From: Rhodospirillaceae bacterium | GTDB lineage: Bacteria > Pseudomonadota > Alphaproteobacteria > Dongiales > Dongiaceae | Direction of reading: 5' to 3' | Length of the DNA stretch: 64,000 nt | Assembly (NCBI GenBank): GCA_016712715.1 | Contig: JADJQM010000001.1 | Coordinates: forward strand, 682,001-746,000 | Shown here: positions 27,678 through 35,920 of the stretch, piece by piece | Position numbering within the stretch: position 1 is the first letter of the stretch | Layout: the number at the start of each line of letters is the position of its first letter | Notes under the pieces: model-generated | Told to the model about the DNA's origin: nothing | The model's input: the letters and a program-made list of their open reading frames with translations, nothing else | Database searches by the model: none | Position numbers and translations under genes: made by a program

Positions 27678-27692
27678 TGCAACTCATTCGCA
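27678..27692. promoter_or_regulatory. Possible Fur box before the imelysin/multicopper oxidase operon
   Basis: TGCAACTCATTCGCA is an imperfect 7-1-7 palindrome matching the general Fur-site layout (TGATAATNATTATCA), 70-84 bases ahead of the imelysin ATG. Iron control of imelysin operons is well known. The match is partial. Confidence 0.45.
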
Positions 27693-27723
27693 TTTACAGG
27701 GGTTGGCGCCGAGAGGCGCCGGA

Positions 27724-28233
27724 TCAGGCGGCTTTGGCTTCCTTGGCCTGGATCGCCGTCATGCGTTCGATTTCCATCCAGGAACTACGAACCACGGAAT
27801 CTGCCTCAGGACTGCTTTCCTTGCGCATATAGTCGCGCAGGCCGCGATGGAAGCTGCGGATGTATTTATCCACCTCCATCTTGTTGCGGCGCAGGAAATC
27901 GCGGCGGAACAGAATGCGCTTGATGAGGTCGAGGGACATGTCCTCGTCCTGGACGGAACTGACGATGGCAAAGGCAGCGCTCACCAGGGCGAATCGCTGT
28001 GCCGCCTCGTTCTGCATGTCATAGAGCGCATCGAGCGTGTGGGCCTCCTGCTTGGCCTCTTTCTCAGCAATCAGCAGGCTTTGTTCGGGGCTGCTCTGGG
28101 GAATATCACGCAGGCGCTCATTGTATTCGAACTCAAGCTCCATCACGGCGTGCTCTGCCCGCTTCACTTCTTCATAAGCGAGGTCGAGTTCCGCCTTGGC
28201 CTCTTCGATGAGATGGTGCCGTCTGATCGCCAA
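27724..28233 (-). CDS. Hypothetical coiled-coil protein
   Basis: I do not recognise this 169-residue protein. It is charged, lacks signal or membrane segments, and its first half (EEAKAELDLAYEEVKRAEHA and onward) has heptad spacing of a coiled coil. The second half is helical and basic (LIKRILFRRDFLRRNKMEVD). A TTG start at 28233 is supported by AGGAG nine bases before it; no ATG lies nearby in frame. It is not in an operon with the metal cluster, being separated by the Fur-box region. Confidence 0.65.
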   Translation of the reverse strand: MAIRRHHLIEEAKAELDLAYEEVKRAEHAVMELEFEYNERLRDIPQSSPEQSLLIAEKEAKQEAHTLDALYDMQNEAAQRFALVSAAFAIVSSVQDEDMSLDLIKRILFRRDFLRRNKMEVDKYIRSFHRGLRDYMRKESSPEADSVVRSSWMEIERMTAIQAKEAKAA

Positions 28234-28330
28234 TCGGGGCCGCTCCTATACGCCGGACAGACCCGGTCAATCGGGCCACCCGCAGCATGGCGCAAACCTT
28301 GTTAAGGTGAGGTTAAGCCCCTGAACAGGA

Positions 28331-29262
28331 TCAATATCCTTTCGCGACGTCGACCTGATTGCGCAGCACTTCCCCGGCCATGGCGCGGTGGTAGTTCTCA
28401 AGGATGTCGCTGGCGCCCGTGCCCGCCCGCGTGATGGCCGCGACATGGGGGGTGAGCGTGATCTGCGGATGGCGCCAGAAAGGGTGCGCGGCCGGCAGCG
28501 GCTCCTCGCGGAAGACATCGAGGATGGCGCGTCCGAGGCGCCCGCTCGCCAAGGCCGACAGCAGATCGGCTTCATTGAGATGCGCGCCGCGGGCGACATT
28601 GATCAGGTGGCACCCTTGGCAAGGGGTGCGAACATCTTCGCATCCAGCAGGTTCTCGGTGTCCGGCGTCAAGGGCAGCAGGCAGATGAGGATGTCGAGTT
28701 GGTCGAGGAAATCAGGCAGCGCCTCAGCCCCGGCGAAGGTTCTGATTCCTGGTCCCGCTTCCTTGGGCGAGCGGCTCCAGCCGCGCATCTGACAGCCGAG
28801 CGCTGTGAGCTTGGCAGCGATATCGGACCCCAATGTGCCGAGGCCCAGCACGCCGACGCGGAATTCACGCGCCGGCCGCGCGATGATTTCCGCCCAAGTC
28901 ACTGCCTTCTGCGCCGCGCGCAGTTCGGGTCCCTGACGAATGATGTCGAGCACCTGATAGACGACGAATTCGGTCATGCTGCCAGTCAGGCCCTGATCGA
29001 CCATGCGCGCGATGGGCACGCCGGTGGGCAATCCCGGCGAGCGCAGCAGATGATTGACGCCGGCCCAGGTCGACTGGATTGCCTTGAGCCTGGGAAAGAT
29101 CGATAGATCGCCCGGCGACCTGCCGCCGATGATGACGAAGTCGATCTCGGCGGGATCGCCCCAATCGGGCCAGAAGCGGAAAGTCAGGCTAGTGTCGAGC
29201 TGTGCCAGTGCCTCGGTCCATTGCGCAGCCTCCTCTGCTTCCGCCGCGTAGAGAATCGCCAT
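28331..29262 (-). pseudogene. D-2-hydroxyacid dehydrogenase (GhrA-like), frameshifted
   Basis: Joined over one frameshift this is a 310-residue NAD(P)-dependent 2-hydroxyacid dehydrogenase of the glyoxylate/hydroxypyruvate reductase A type. It has the cofactor motif GVLGLGTLGSDIA, the catalytic Arg in LINVARGAHL, and the catalytic His in LTPHVAAIT. Frame breaks near 28607, where ACCTGATC needs one more C, a likely CCC to CC loss. It is divergent from the class III aminotransferase, with about 100 bases between. Confidence 0.83.
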
Positions 29263-29364
29263 CTGCTTCTAACCTCATGACTTCGCTTGACTCATGCTCA
29301 TGCGCCTTGGCATGACCATGGGCATTAATGTTTTGCCGGCCATAGCAGCCAAACGGAGCATCGA

Positions 29365-30735
29365 ATGTCAACCTCGGCCAAGCGCGACAAGGTGATGGAT
29401 TGGGAGCCGGGGCAATTGCCGAAGGTCGATTACGGCCAGGGCTGCTACATCTTCGACACCGACGGCAAACGCTATCTGGATGGATCGGCAGGTCCTGCCG
29501 TCTTTGCGCTGGGTCATGCGCATCCGGAGGTGAACGAGGCCATCAAGGCGCAGCTTGACCGAATTTCCCATGGCTATCGCTATACCTTCACCAGCGATCC
29601 GCTGGAGGAATTGACGGCGATGGTGGCCGAGAGCTGCGGCGGTGGGCTCAAGAACATGACGTTTAATTCGAGCGGCTCGGAAGCCATTGAATCGGCGATC
29701 AAGATTGCCCTGCAATACCAGACCGCCATCGGCCAGAAGAGCCGCCGCCTGTTCATCAGCCGAGAGCGCTCGTGGCATGGCAACACGATGGGGGCGACCT
29801 CGATCTCGGGCTTTGCCGCAAGGCGCGCGGCGTTTGAAGGGGCCTTGATGCCCTCGCATCTGCTCTCGCCCGCCAATGTCTACCGCCCGCCGGCGGGCTA
29901 TCTCGCGGCCAATGCCGGAAAACCGATCGATCCGGTGGCGGTCGGTGCCTATTGCGCGCAGGAGCTGGAGGACAAGATCCTGGAACTCGGGGCCGATAAG
30001 GTCGCGGCCTTTGTGTTCGAGCCGGTGGTGGGAGCGGCCGGTGGCTGCGTTCCTGCCCCGCCGGGCTATGCCAAGCTCATCCGCGCGATCTGCGACAGGC
30101 ATGGCGTGCTGATGATCGCCGATGAAGTGATGTGCGGCGCCGGCCGCACCGGCACCTGGCGCGCGCTGGAGCATGATGGCGTCGAGCCGGATATCATGAC
30201 TGTCGCCAAGGGGTTAGGCGCCGGCTACGTACCGATCGGGGGCACGATCTATCACGACCGCCTCAAGGGACCGATGTTCGCCAAGGATGGCGGGCTGCTC
30301 ACGGGCCACACCTTCACCGGCCATACGCTGGCCTGCGCCGCGGCGGTTGCCGTGCAGAAAGTGATCAAGTGCGACCATCTGGTCGAGAAGGTGCGCGAGG
30401 ATGGGAAGCATCTGGAAAGCCTCCTGCGTGCGGCCTTTGCCGATCATCCGAATGTGGGCGATGTGCGTGGCCGCGGCTTCTTCTGGGCGATCGAGATGGT
30501 CGAGGACCGGGCCGGCAAAACGCCGTTCGAACCCTCGCTCGCGGTCTATCAGAGGCTGCGGGATCGCTGCTTTGCCAATGGGTTGATCTGCTATCCGGTG
30601 GGTGGAAACGTCGATGGCAAGGCGGGCGATATCGCCATTATCTCGCCGCCCTATATCGCGTCGCGGGAGCAGTTGGGGACGGTCGTCGAGATCCTGAAGG
30701 CGAGCCTCGACCAGGTCATTGACGATATCGGCTGA
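29365..30735 (+). CDS. Class III aminotransferase (PLP-dependent)
   Basis: A 456-residue cytoplasmic aminotransferase of the omega/ornithine type. Landmarks: FNSSGSEAIESAIKIA binding the cofactor phosphate, the MIADEVMCGAGRTG segment with the Asp contacting the PLP nitrogen, and MTVAKGLGAGYVPIGG carrying the Schiff-base lysine. CGGAG precedes the ATG. The family includes transaminases for omega-amino acids, putrescine, taurine and similar amines; the substrate cannot be fixed from sequence. It is a single gene, followed after 175 bases by a terminator. Confidence 0.88.
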   Translation: MSTSAKRDKVMDWEPGQLPKVDYGQGCYIFDTDGKRYLDGSAGPAVFALGHAHPEVNEAIKAQLDRISHGYRYTFTSDPLEELTAMVAESCGGGLKNMTFNSSGSEAIESAIKIALQYQTAIGQKSRRLFISRERSWHGNTMGATSISGFAARRAAFEGALMPSHLLSPANVYRPPAGYLAANAGKPIDPVAVGAYCAQELEDKILELGADKVAAFVFEPVVGAAGGCVPAPPGYAKLIRAICDRHGVLMIADEVMCGAGRTGTWRALEHDGVEPDIMTVAKGLGAGYVPIGGTIYHDRLKGPMFAKDGGLLTGHTFTGHTLACAAAVAVQKVIKCDHLVEKVREDGKHLESLLRAAFADHPNVGDVRGRGFFWAIEMVEDRAGKTPFEPSLAVYQRLRDRCFANGLICYPVGGNVDGKAGDIAIISPPYIASREQLGTVVEILKASLDQVIDDIG

Positions 30736-30833
30736 GAGAAATCGCGGGTGATAACCCCTCTACCGAACTTTCCGCACACGATGATGGAAGGGTGGTTATC
30801 CTTTTTCCGTCTTCCACCTGTTATAGTGGCATT

Positions 30834-30947
30834 GTCGCGGTGATTGATCGGTTCGGGTTCAACCACCGCCTGCGTTTTCTACAGACCATCTCGACCCCCT
30901 TAAGCGACTTAAGCCGGCATCGCCCCCGATGCCGGCTTTTCCTTTTT
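30834..30947 (+). ncRNA. Candidate small RNA with intrinsic terminator
   Basis: An extended -10 element (TGTTATAGT, 30819-30827) is followed by about 114 bases without a gene. Within them are hairpins GCGGTG/CACCGC and GGTT/AACC, a palindromic CTTAAGCGACTTAAG, and a strong terminator AAGCCGGCAT/ATGCCGGCTTTTCC ending at 30947. It may be an independent small RNA or merely the aminotransferase 3' region. Confidence 0.35.
30911..30947 (+). terminator. Rho-independent terminator
   Basis: AAGCCGGCATCG pairs with CGATGCCGGCTT around a short C-rich loop, followed by TTCCTTTTT. It is the only clear stop signal between the aminotransferase and the convergent AraC gene. Confidence 0.8.
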
Positions 30948-31008
30948 GAGGCCAAGTTCCAGTCAGTTTCCCGGGGATATTGTCGAGTTTTCCGGGGATA
31001 TTTGCAGG

Positions 31009-31956
31009 TTAGCGCGCCGTGTTTCGCCGCACTGCGCCGGGCGAGCTGCCCATCACCCGCTTGAAGGTCCGGCTGAAGGCTGCATCCGATTCATACCCCA
31101 GCCGTCCGGCGACGGCACCGACCGACGCCCCCTCCTCCCGCAGCCACATGACGGCCGTCTGCATGCGCCAGCGCGCGACATAGTGCATGACCGGTTCCCC
31201 GACCAGTTCGGTAAAGCGCGCGGCAAAGGCCGAGCGCGACATGCCGACGCCGGCGGCCAGGGTTGCGACCGTCCAGTCGGGCCGGGGGTCGCGGTGGATG
31301 GCTGCGATGGCCTGGCCGATCTGCCTGTCGCGCAGCGCCCCAAGCCAACCCGTGCGCGCGCCGGGATCGCGGGCGATCCAGGTGCGGATCGCCTGGATGA
31401 CGAGGATATCGGCAAGGCGCGTGATGATCGTCTCGCCGCCAGCCCGCAGCTCGCGCGCCTCCGCGGCGATGAAGCGCAGGGTGCTCTCGATCCAATCCAT
31501 CTCCGGCGAAGTCCAGGCACCGACATGGATCACCTTGGGCAGCAGTGGGAGCAATTGCTGCGCCGCCGGATGTTCGAGGCGCACGGCGCCGCAGATGATC
31601 GTGGTTGGCGCGCCGCCGCCGCCATGGCGGATGATTTCATAGCGATCGGCGCTGAAGTCGCGCGGCAGGTCGAACAGTTTTGCCGGCGCAACACCCTCGC
31701 CGCTCGACATCAGATGCCCGGCACCATGGGGCACGAGGGCGAAGCTGCCCGGGCGCAGGATGAGCGGCGGCGCGTCAGCCACAAGAACGCGGCATTCGCC
31801 CTGGGTGACGATATGGAACATGAGAAAGTCATCCATCGCCGGCAGGTCGACAGCCCAAGGCGCGCTCACTTCGCAGCGCGCATAGAAAGCCCCGCTGATG
31901 CGCAGGAAGTGCAGCGCTTCGCCGATTGGATCGTTGATGGGCGGCAGGTCCGACAT
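31009..31956 (-). CDS. AraC family transcriptional regulator (cupin type)
   Basis: A 315-residue regulator: an N-terminal cupin-like sensing domain (about residues 1-175, DDFLMFHIVTQGECRVLVAD) and a C-terminal AraC DNA-binding domain with two helix-turn-helices (LAAGVGMSRSAFAARFTELV and VAGRLGYESDAAFSRTFKRV). It is divergent from the NAD(P)-binding protein at 32098, with about 140 bases between, and most likely controls it. This cupin/AraC layout commonly drives genes for detoxification or redox enzymes. Confidence 0.88.
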   Translation of the reverse strand: MSDLPPINDPIGEALHFLRISGAFYARCEVSAPWAVDLPAMDDFLMFHIVTQGECRVLVADAPPLILRPGSFALVPHGAGHLMSSGEGVAPAKLFDLPRDFSADRYEIIRHGGGGAPTTIICGAVRLEHPAAQQLLPLLPKVIHVGAWTSPEMDWIESTLRFIAAEARELRAGGETIITRLADILVIQAIRTWIARDPGARTGWLGALRDRQIGQAIAAIHRDPRPDWTVATLAAGVGMSRSAFAARFTELVGEPVMHYVARWRMQTAVMWLREEGASVGAVAGRLGYESDAAFSRTFKRVMGSSPGAVRRNTAR

Positions 31957-32097
31957 GTGGCAACTCTGCCGAAATCATGACAGGACGTCCAGCCGCCTGG
32001 ACGAATGAGCATAAAACGCGGACGTGCCGACATTGTTGCGCCTCGCCTCCCGGAATATTTCAAAGGCATCAGCAATCGACAATGGAGGGACAGAGTC

Positions 32098-32940
32098 ATG
32101 AAAGAGAAAGACACATTGGTGATCGGGGCCAACGGCAAGACCGGACGGCGCGTGGTCGAGCGGTTGCGGATAATGCAGGTGCCGATCCGCCTCGGCTCCC
32201 GGTCCGGGATGCCACCCTTCGATTGGACGGTGCCTGCCACATGGGCCACCGCGATACGAGACGTGCGCGCTGTCTACATCACCTATTTTCCGGATCTCGC
32301 CGCCCCCGGCGCCTCGACGACGATCGCCGCCTTCGCGGCAGTGGCCATGAAGGCCGGCGTACAGCGTCTGGTGCTACTCTCCGGCCGCGGCGAAGCAGAG
32401 GCGCAACATTGCGAGGAGATCGTCCAGGCATCGGGGCTGGAGACGACCATCCTGCGTGCCAGTTGGTTCGCGCAGAATTTCAGCGAGAACTATCTGCTGG
32501 AGTCGATCCTCGCCGGCGAGGTCGTCCTGCCGGTGGGCGCCGTCGGCGAGCCCTTCGTCGATGCCGACGACATTGCCGATGTGGCGGTGGCGGCCCTCAC
32601 CGAGGACCGGCATGTCGGCCAGCTTTATGAGCTGACGGGTCCCCGCTTGTGGACCTTCGCCGAAGCCGTGGCGGAGATTGCGCGCGCGACTGGGCGCGAA
32701 ATCAGCTACCTGCAAATCCCGATCGCGGATTACGCCGAAGCCTTGCGGGCAGCACAGCTGGAGCCCGGCATCGTCGACCTCATCACCTATCTCTTCACCG
32801 AGGTGCTGGATGGCCGCAACGCCTCGACCACGGACGGCGTCCAAAGCGCGCTCGGCCGGCGGCCGCGCGATTTTTCGGATTATGTGCGCGCCACAGCCGA
32901 GACCGGCATCTGGCAGGGGAAACAGCGCGCGGCACAGTAA
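32098..32940 (+). CDS. NmrA-like NAD(P)-binding protein
   Basis: A 280-residue Rossmann-fold protein of the NmrA/atypical-SDR group. The cofactor motif VIGANGKTGRRVVERL opens the protein; FVDADDIADVAVAALTED and LYELTGPRLWTFAEAVAEIA match the family's later segments. There is no classical SDR Tyr-Lys pair, so it may be a redox sensor or a quinone reductase rather than a dehydrogenase. GGAGG seven to eleven bases before the ATG fixes the start. The adjacent divergent AraC gene is its likely regulator. Confidence 0.83.
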   Translation: MKEKDTLVIGANGKTGRRVVERLRIMQVPIRLGSRSGMPPFDWTVPATWATAIRDVRAVYITYFPDLAAPGASTTIAAFAAVAMKAGVQRLVLLSGRGEAEAQHCEEIVQASGLETTILRASWFAQNFSENYLLESILAGEVVLPVGAVGEPFVDADDIADVAVAALTEDRHVGQLYELTGPRLWTFAEAVAEIARATGREISYLQIPIADYAEALRAAQLEPGIVDLITYLFTEVLDGRNASTTDGVQSALGRRPRDFSDYVRATAETGIWQGKQRAAQ

Positions 32941-32990
32941 GACGCCGACATGGCAAGATGGCTGCCCCCGCTGCTAGAATGGCGGCAGCC

Positions 32991-33536
32991 ATGGAGAGCC
33001 CGACAGAGACGCCCACCATCCGACCAGCCCGTGCGACCGACGCGGCCGGCATTGCCCGCGTCCATGTCGAGACCTGGCAGGACGCCTATGCCGGGCTGCT
33101 GCCGGACAGGCACCTGCTGCGGCTCAACGCCCAGACCCATGCGCTGGCCTGGACCCGCAATCTCAGCCATGCCGAGGGACCGCGCCATGCGATGGTCGCG
33201 GTGGTCAGCGATGATATGGGCGGGGAGGATGTGGTGGGCTTCGTCAATTTCGGACTCGCGCGCGAAAGCCGGCCCAGGGATGAGGGCGAGGTCTTCATGC
33301 TCTATGTCGCCACCGATTGGCGCGAACAGGGCATCGGCCGTGCCCTCATAGACGCCGCCTTCGCGGCCTTGAAGGCGCGCGGCTGCAAGGCGGTCAGCAT
33401 CTGGTGTCTCGCCGACAATGTGGCGGCCATCGGCTTCTACCAGCATCTGGGCGGCACGCGCATGCCTGAGAGCCGGGAGGAGAATGTCGGCGGCGCGATG
33501 TTTCCGGTCGTGGGATTCCTCTGGCCGTTGGGTTGA
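32991..33536 (+). CDS. GNAT family N-acetyltransferase
   Basis: A 181-residue acetyltransferase. The acetyl-CoA site reads LYVATDWREQGIGRALIDAA at about residues 104-123, followed by ALKARGCKAVSIWCLADNVA and YQHLGGTRM, typical of GNAT enzymes. The start is uncertain: ATG at 32979 is also possible and neither has a strong ribosome site. Substrate unknown. It may be read with the NmrA-like gene, which ends 50 bases upstream. Confidence 0.8.
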   Translation: MESPTETPTIRPARATDAAGIARVHVETWQDAYAGLLPDRHLLRLNAQTHALAWTRNLSHAEGPRHAMVAVVSDDMGGEDVVGFVNFGLARESRPRDEGEVFMLYVATDWREQGIGRALIDAAFAALKARGCKAVSIWCLADNVAAIGFYQHLGGTRMPESREENVGGAMFPVVGFLWPLG

Positions 33537-33754
33537 GGGGCGACGACCCCGGGAATCGAGCACCTCAATGCAGCTGCCTCACACCGAGGATCAAGCGGCA
33601 GCGTGACCGTTACGCCCCAAAGAAAGCACGATTGAGATGGCTTTGATTGATCGAAATCAAGGCGGGTGGTGCATGCCCTGGTCGAGAATGCTCTCGCTTG
33701 GCCAGCCGTCCGGCTGGTCGACCTATCGTTGGGACTCTTGAGGAAAGGCGAAAC

Positions 33755-34183
33755 ATGTTTTTCAAAAGACTGGCTCTGCTCGTCATGCTTGCCCTTGGCG
33801 TTGCTACCTTGTTGCCGATGTCGAGTGCGCTGGCGGGCTCCACCGACCCGCTGTTCATCAATCTGACCACAGATGACCAGCACCGAGTCGACATGGCGCT
33901 CAGTTTCGGCGGGAATCAATTGAAACGCGGCCATCCGCTGACGGTGTTCCTGAACGATCATGCAGTGCTGGTTGCCGCCAAGTCCAACAATGGCAAATTT
34001 GAAGGGCAGCAAGGAGCCATCCAGCAACTCCTCGCCAATGGCGCCGTCATTCTTGTTTGCCCCATGTGCATGAAGCACTATGGCGTCAGCGAAAGCGACC
34101 TGGTGCCCGGCGTGCTGGTCGGCAATCCGGAGCGGACGGGTGGTCTCCTGTTTCAGGACAATGCCAAGACGCTGTCCTGGTAA
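33755..34183 (+). CDS. Secreted DsrE-family protein
   Basis: A 142-residue protein with a clear signal peptide (cut near ALAGST) and a DsrE/DsrF-like fold. The segment ILVCPMCMKHYGV contains the family's conserved cysteine position, here as CPMC, with a second Cys available for disulfide chemistry. AGGAAAGG before the ATG supports the start. Periplasmic DsrE-like proteins may relay sulfur or bind small ligands; no sulfur genes are adjacent, so the role is open. Confidence 0.78.
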   Translation: MFFKRLALLVMLALGVATLLPMSSALAGSTDPLFINLTTDDQHRVDMALSFGGNQLKRGHPLTVFLNDHAVLVAAKSNNGKFEGQQGAIQQLLANGAVILVCPMCMKHYGVSESDLVPGVLVGNPERTGGLLFQDNAKTLSW

Positions 34184-34355
34184 ATTCTTCCGTCACGGCA
34201 GTGGCGGGGCGCAATCGATCTCCATGATCCAGTCGATCCGCTCAGGAGCGGTGGCGTGCGTGTCGGGGTGGTGCGTTTCATTTCTTGACGGAAACGCGCT
34301 CCCACGAAGTCGCCCCTTCAGGGCAAGGCTTCGGATGCGGGTCATTTTCTCATTT

Positions 34356-34444
34356 GTCATCCCCGGACTTGGTCCGGGGATCTGGTTTGACTGGGCTCTG
34401 TTCCTCAGTTGCGGGCTGATCCCCGGGTCAAGCCCGGGGATGAC
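34356..34444. repeat. Palindromic intergenic repeat
   Basis: GTCATCCCCGGACTTGGTCC begins the left arm (34356-34382) and the right arm ends in AAGCCCGGGGATGAC (34418-34444); the 27-base arms are near-perfect reverse complements around a 35-base spacer. Each arm is itself a hairpin. The core CCCCGG-TTG-CCGGGG is a widespread alphaproteobacterial intergenic repeat type. No gene lies in the 336 bases from 34184 to 34519. Confidence 0.75.
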
Positions 34445-34473
34445 GACTAAAAATGTCACAAGCGACAACTCTG

Positions 34474-34522
34474 CCTGAAGGTAGGAGGAGGACGCGATTC
34501 CACCGGGGCACGAAACGTTCTA
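34474..34522. repeat. Short repeat flanking the GNAT gene, copy 1
   Basis: CCTGAAGGTAGGAGGAGGAC and the following bases recur with changes at 35209-35258, on the other side of the acetyltransferase gene at 34520-35047. Both run on to a similar GAAACG-containing tail. Confidence 0.5.
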
Positions 34523-35047
34523 GTTGCCGCTCCATCCCGTGCGCGGCAACTCGTACCAGACTTCGCCGTGCTCGCTGCCTGGCATGGAATCGGCCGAGGC
34601 AACTGTGCGCGCGTGAGCCATGCCGATCTTTTCCATTACGCGGCGCGAGGCGTGGTTCACCGCCATCGTGGTCGCCACGATCTTGTCATAGCCAGCGCTT
34701 CTGAAGCCCCAGTCGATGAGCGCCGATGCTCCTTCCACGGCCAACCCCTGACCCCAGTCCATTCGGCGCAGGCGATAGCCGAGTTCGGCCAATGTGTCGC
34801 TCTCCGGCCACAAGCAGAACCAGCCCACGAAGGCGCCGTTGCCGGTACGACGCGCCGTCCAAACATAAGGCTCTGTGCCTCGGGGCATGAGGAAGGTCGC
34901 GTCCGGATCGACCTGTTCATGGTCGACGGCGTGACCGCCATTGAGATAGCGCATGACCTCCGGATCAAGTTCAAGATCGATGAAGTCGGCGCGGTCGTTC
35001 GGAGAGCAAGGGCTGAGCGTCAGATGCATCGTCTGCAGAACGGTCAT
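34520..35047 (-). CDS. GNAT family N-acetyltransferase (RimJ/RimL-like)
   Basis: A 175-residue acetyltransferase. Its start MHLTLSPCSPNDRADFIDLE and the acetyl-CoA loop DWGQGLAVEGASALIDWGF, followed by VNHASRRVMEKIGM, place it in the RimJ/RimL branch. The substrate is unknown. It stands alone, bracketed by two copies of a short repeat (34474-34522 and 35209-35258), which may mean it was carried in or can be lost by recombination. Confidence 0.82.
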   Translation of the reverse strand: MTVLQTMHLTLSPCSPNDRADFIDLELDPEVMRYLNGGHAVDHEQVDPDATFLMPRGTEPYVWTARRTGNGAFVGWFCLWPESDTLAELGYRLRRMDWGQGLAVEGASALIDWGFRSAGYDKIVATTMAVNHASRRVMEKIGMAHARTVASADSMPGSEHGEVWYELPRTGWSGN

Positions 35048-35359
35048 TTACGGTCATCCATCCTTACCTTGGCAATGATCGATGATGGTAGATGGTGGGC
35101 AATGCACTCACAAGGGTCGCTGCGCTTGCCGGAGTTGGGCGAGGTGTGGGCATGGGCGATGATCTTGAGGGAAAGAGACTGAGCGCGGCCCCCCACCCCT
35201 CCCTCCCCCCTGAAGGTGGGAGGAGCACGCGATTTGAACTAAGCGGGAAACGCTCCAGATCTCATGGCTTGCCGAGACGTAGCTCGCCGGGGCTAAAGTC
35301 CGCCTTCGCCCTTTGGGCTCCGGCGCGACAGCCTTCACTCCGCTTACGCGAGCGAAGGC
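35048..35359. other. Intergenic region with repeats, no gene seen
   Basis: No protein gene is supported. It holds the second copy of the short repeat (35209-35258) and, next to the tRNA 3' end, a hairpin AGCCTTC/GAAGGCT (35330-35360) plus smaller G/C-rich inverted repeats. Confidence 0.5.
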
Positions 35360-35435
35360 TGGTGGGCGATGACGGACTCGAACCGCCGACATTCTCGGTG
35401 TAAACGAGACGCTCTACCAACTGAGCTAATCGCCC
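35360..35435 (-). tRNA. tRNA-Val (anticodon UAC)
   Basis: A 76-base cloverleaf with encoded CCA. Acceptor GGGCGAT pairs with ATCGCCC, the D arm holds GCTCAGTTGGTAGAGC, the anticodon stem TCTCG/CGAGA encloses TTTACAC (anticodon TAC), and the T arm is CGGCGGTTCGAGTCCGTC. It follows the HU gene on the same strand, an order often seen in this class. Confidence 0.97.
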
Positions 35436-35489
35436 CCAGGCCGCAGGCTCAGTTGATGAGCCTGCGCCGGTTGATCGTTACCCGGTACC

Positions 35490-35762
35490 TTAATTGATCG
35501 CGTCCTTCAGGCCCTTGCCGGCCTTGAACTTCGGCTGCTTGGACGCGGGGATCTGAATCTCTTCGCCCGTGCGCGGGTTGCGGCCGACGCTGGCCTCGCG
35601 CTTGGCGACGTGGAAGTTGCCGAAACCGACGAGACGCACTTCCTGCTCCGACTTCAGCGAGCGGGTGATGGCCTCGAACACGGAATCAACCGCCTTGGCG
35701 GCATCGGCTTTGGAGAGGCCGGTATCCTGGGACACTTCGGCAATGAGATCGTTTTTATTCAC
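35490..35762 (-). CDS. hupB: HU-family DNA-binding protein
   Basis: A 90-residue nucleoid protein that bends and compacts DNA as a dimer. The family signature GFGNFHVAKREASVGRNPRT, with the proline-tipped beta arm, is at about residues 46-65. It starts with GTG at 35762 (VNKNDLIAEV), supported by AAGGGG before it. It lies just after lon on the same strand, the usual alphaproteobacterial arrangement. Confidence 0.95.
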   Translation of the reverse strand: MNKNDLIAEVSQDTGLSKADAAKAVDSVFEAITRSLKSEQEVRLVGFGNFHVAKREASVGRNPRTGEEIQIPASKQPKFKAGKGLKDAIN

Positions 35763-35920
35763 GGAAAACCCCTTTTTGTTTTTGGAACGCGGAAACCTGC
35801 TCGCCCATCCCCTGCCAAGAAGGCGGGCGGATAATAGGGCGGTGTTTACGCAAAAATCAATCGCGGCACCACGGGTTTTTCCCGCAATGCCGCGATTTAA
35901 TTGAGACAAATCAGCCCAGG

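Noticed and set aside
35330..35360. Attachment site or integrated element at tRNA-Val
   Set aside because: No integrase and no duplicated tRNA 3' end were seen in the window.
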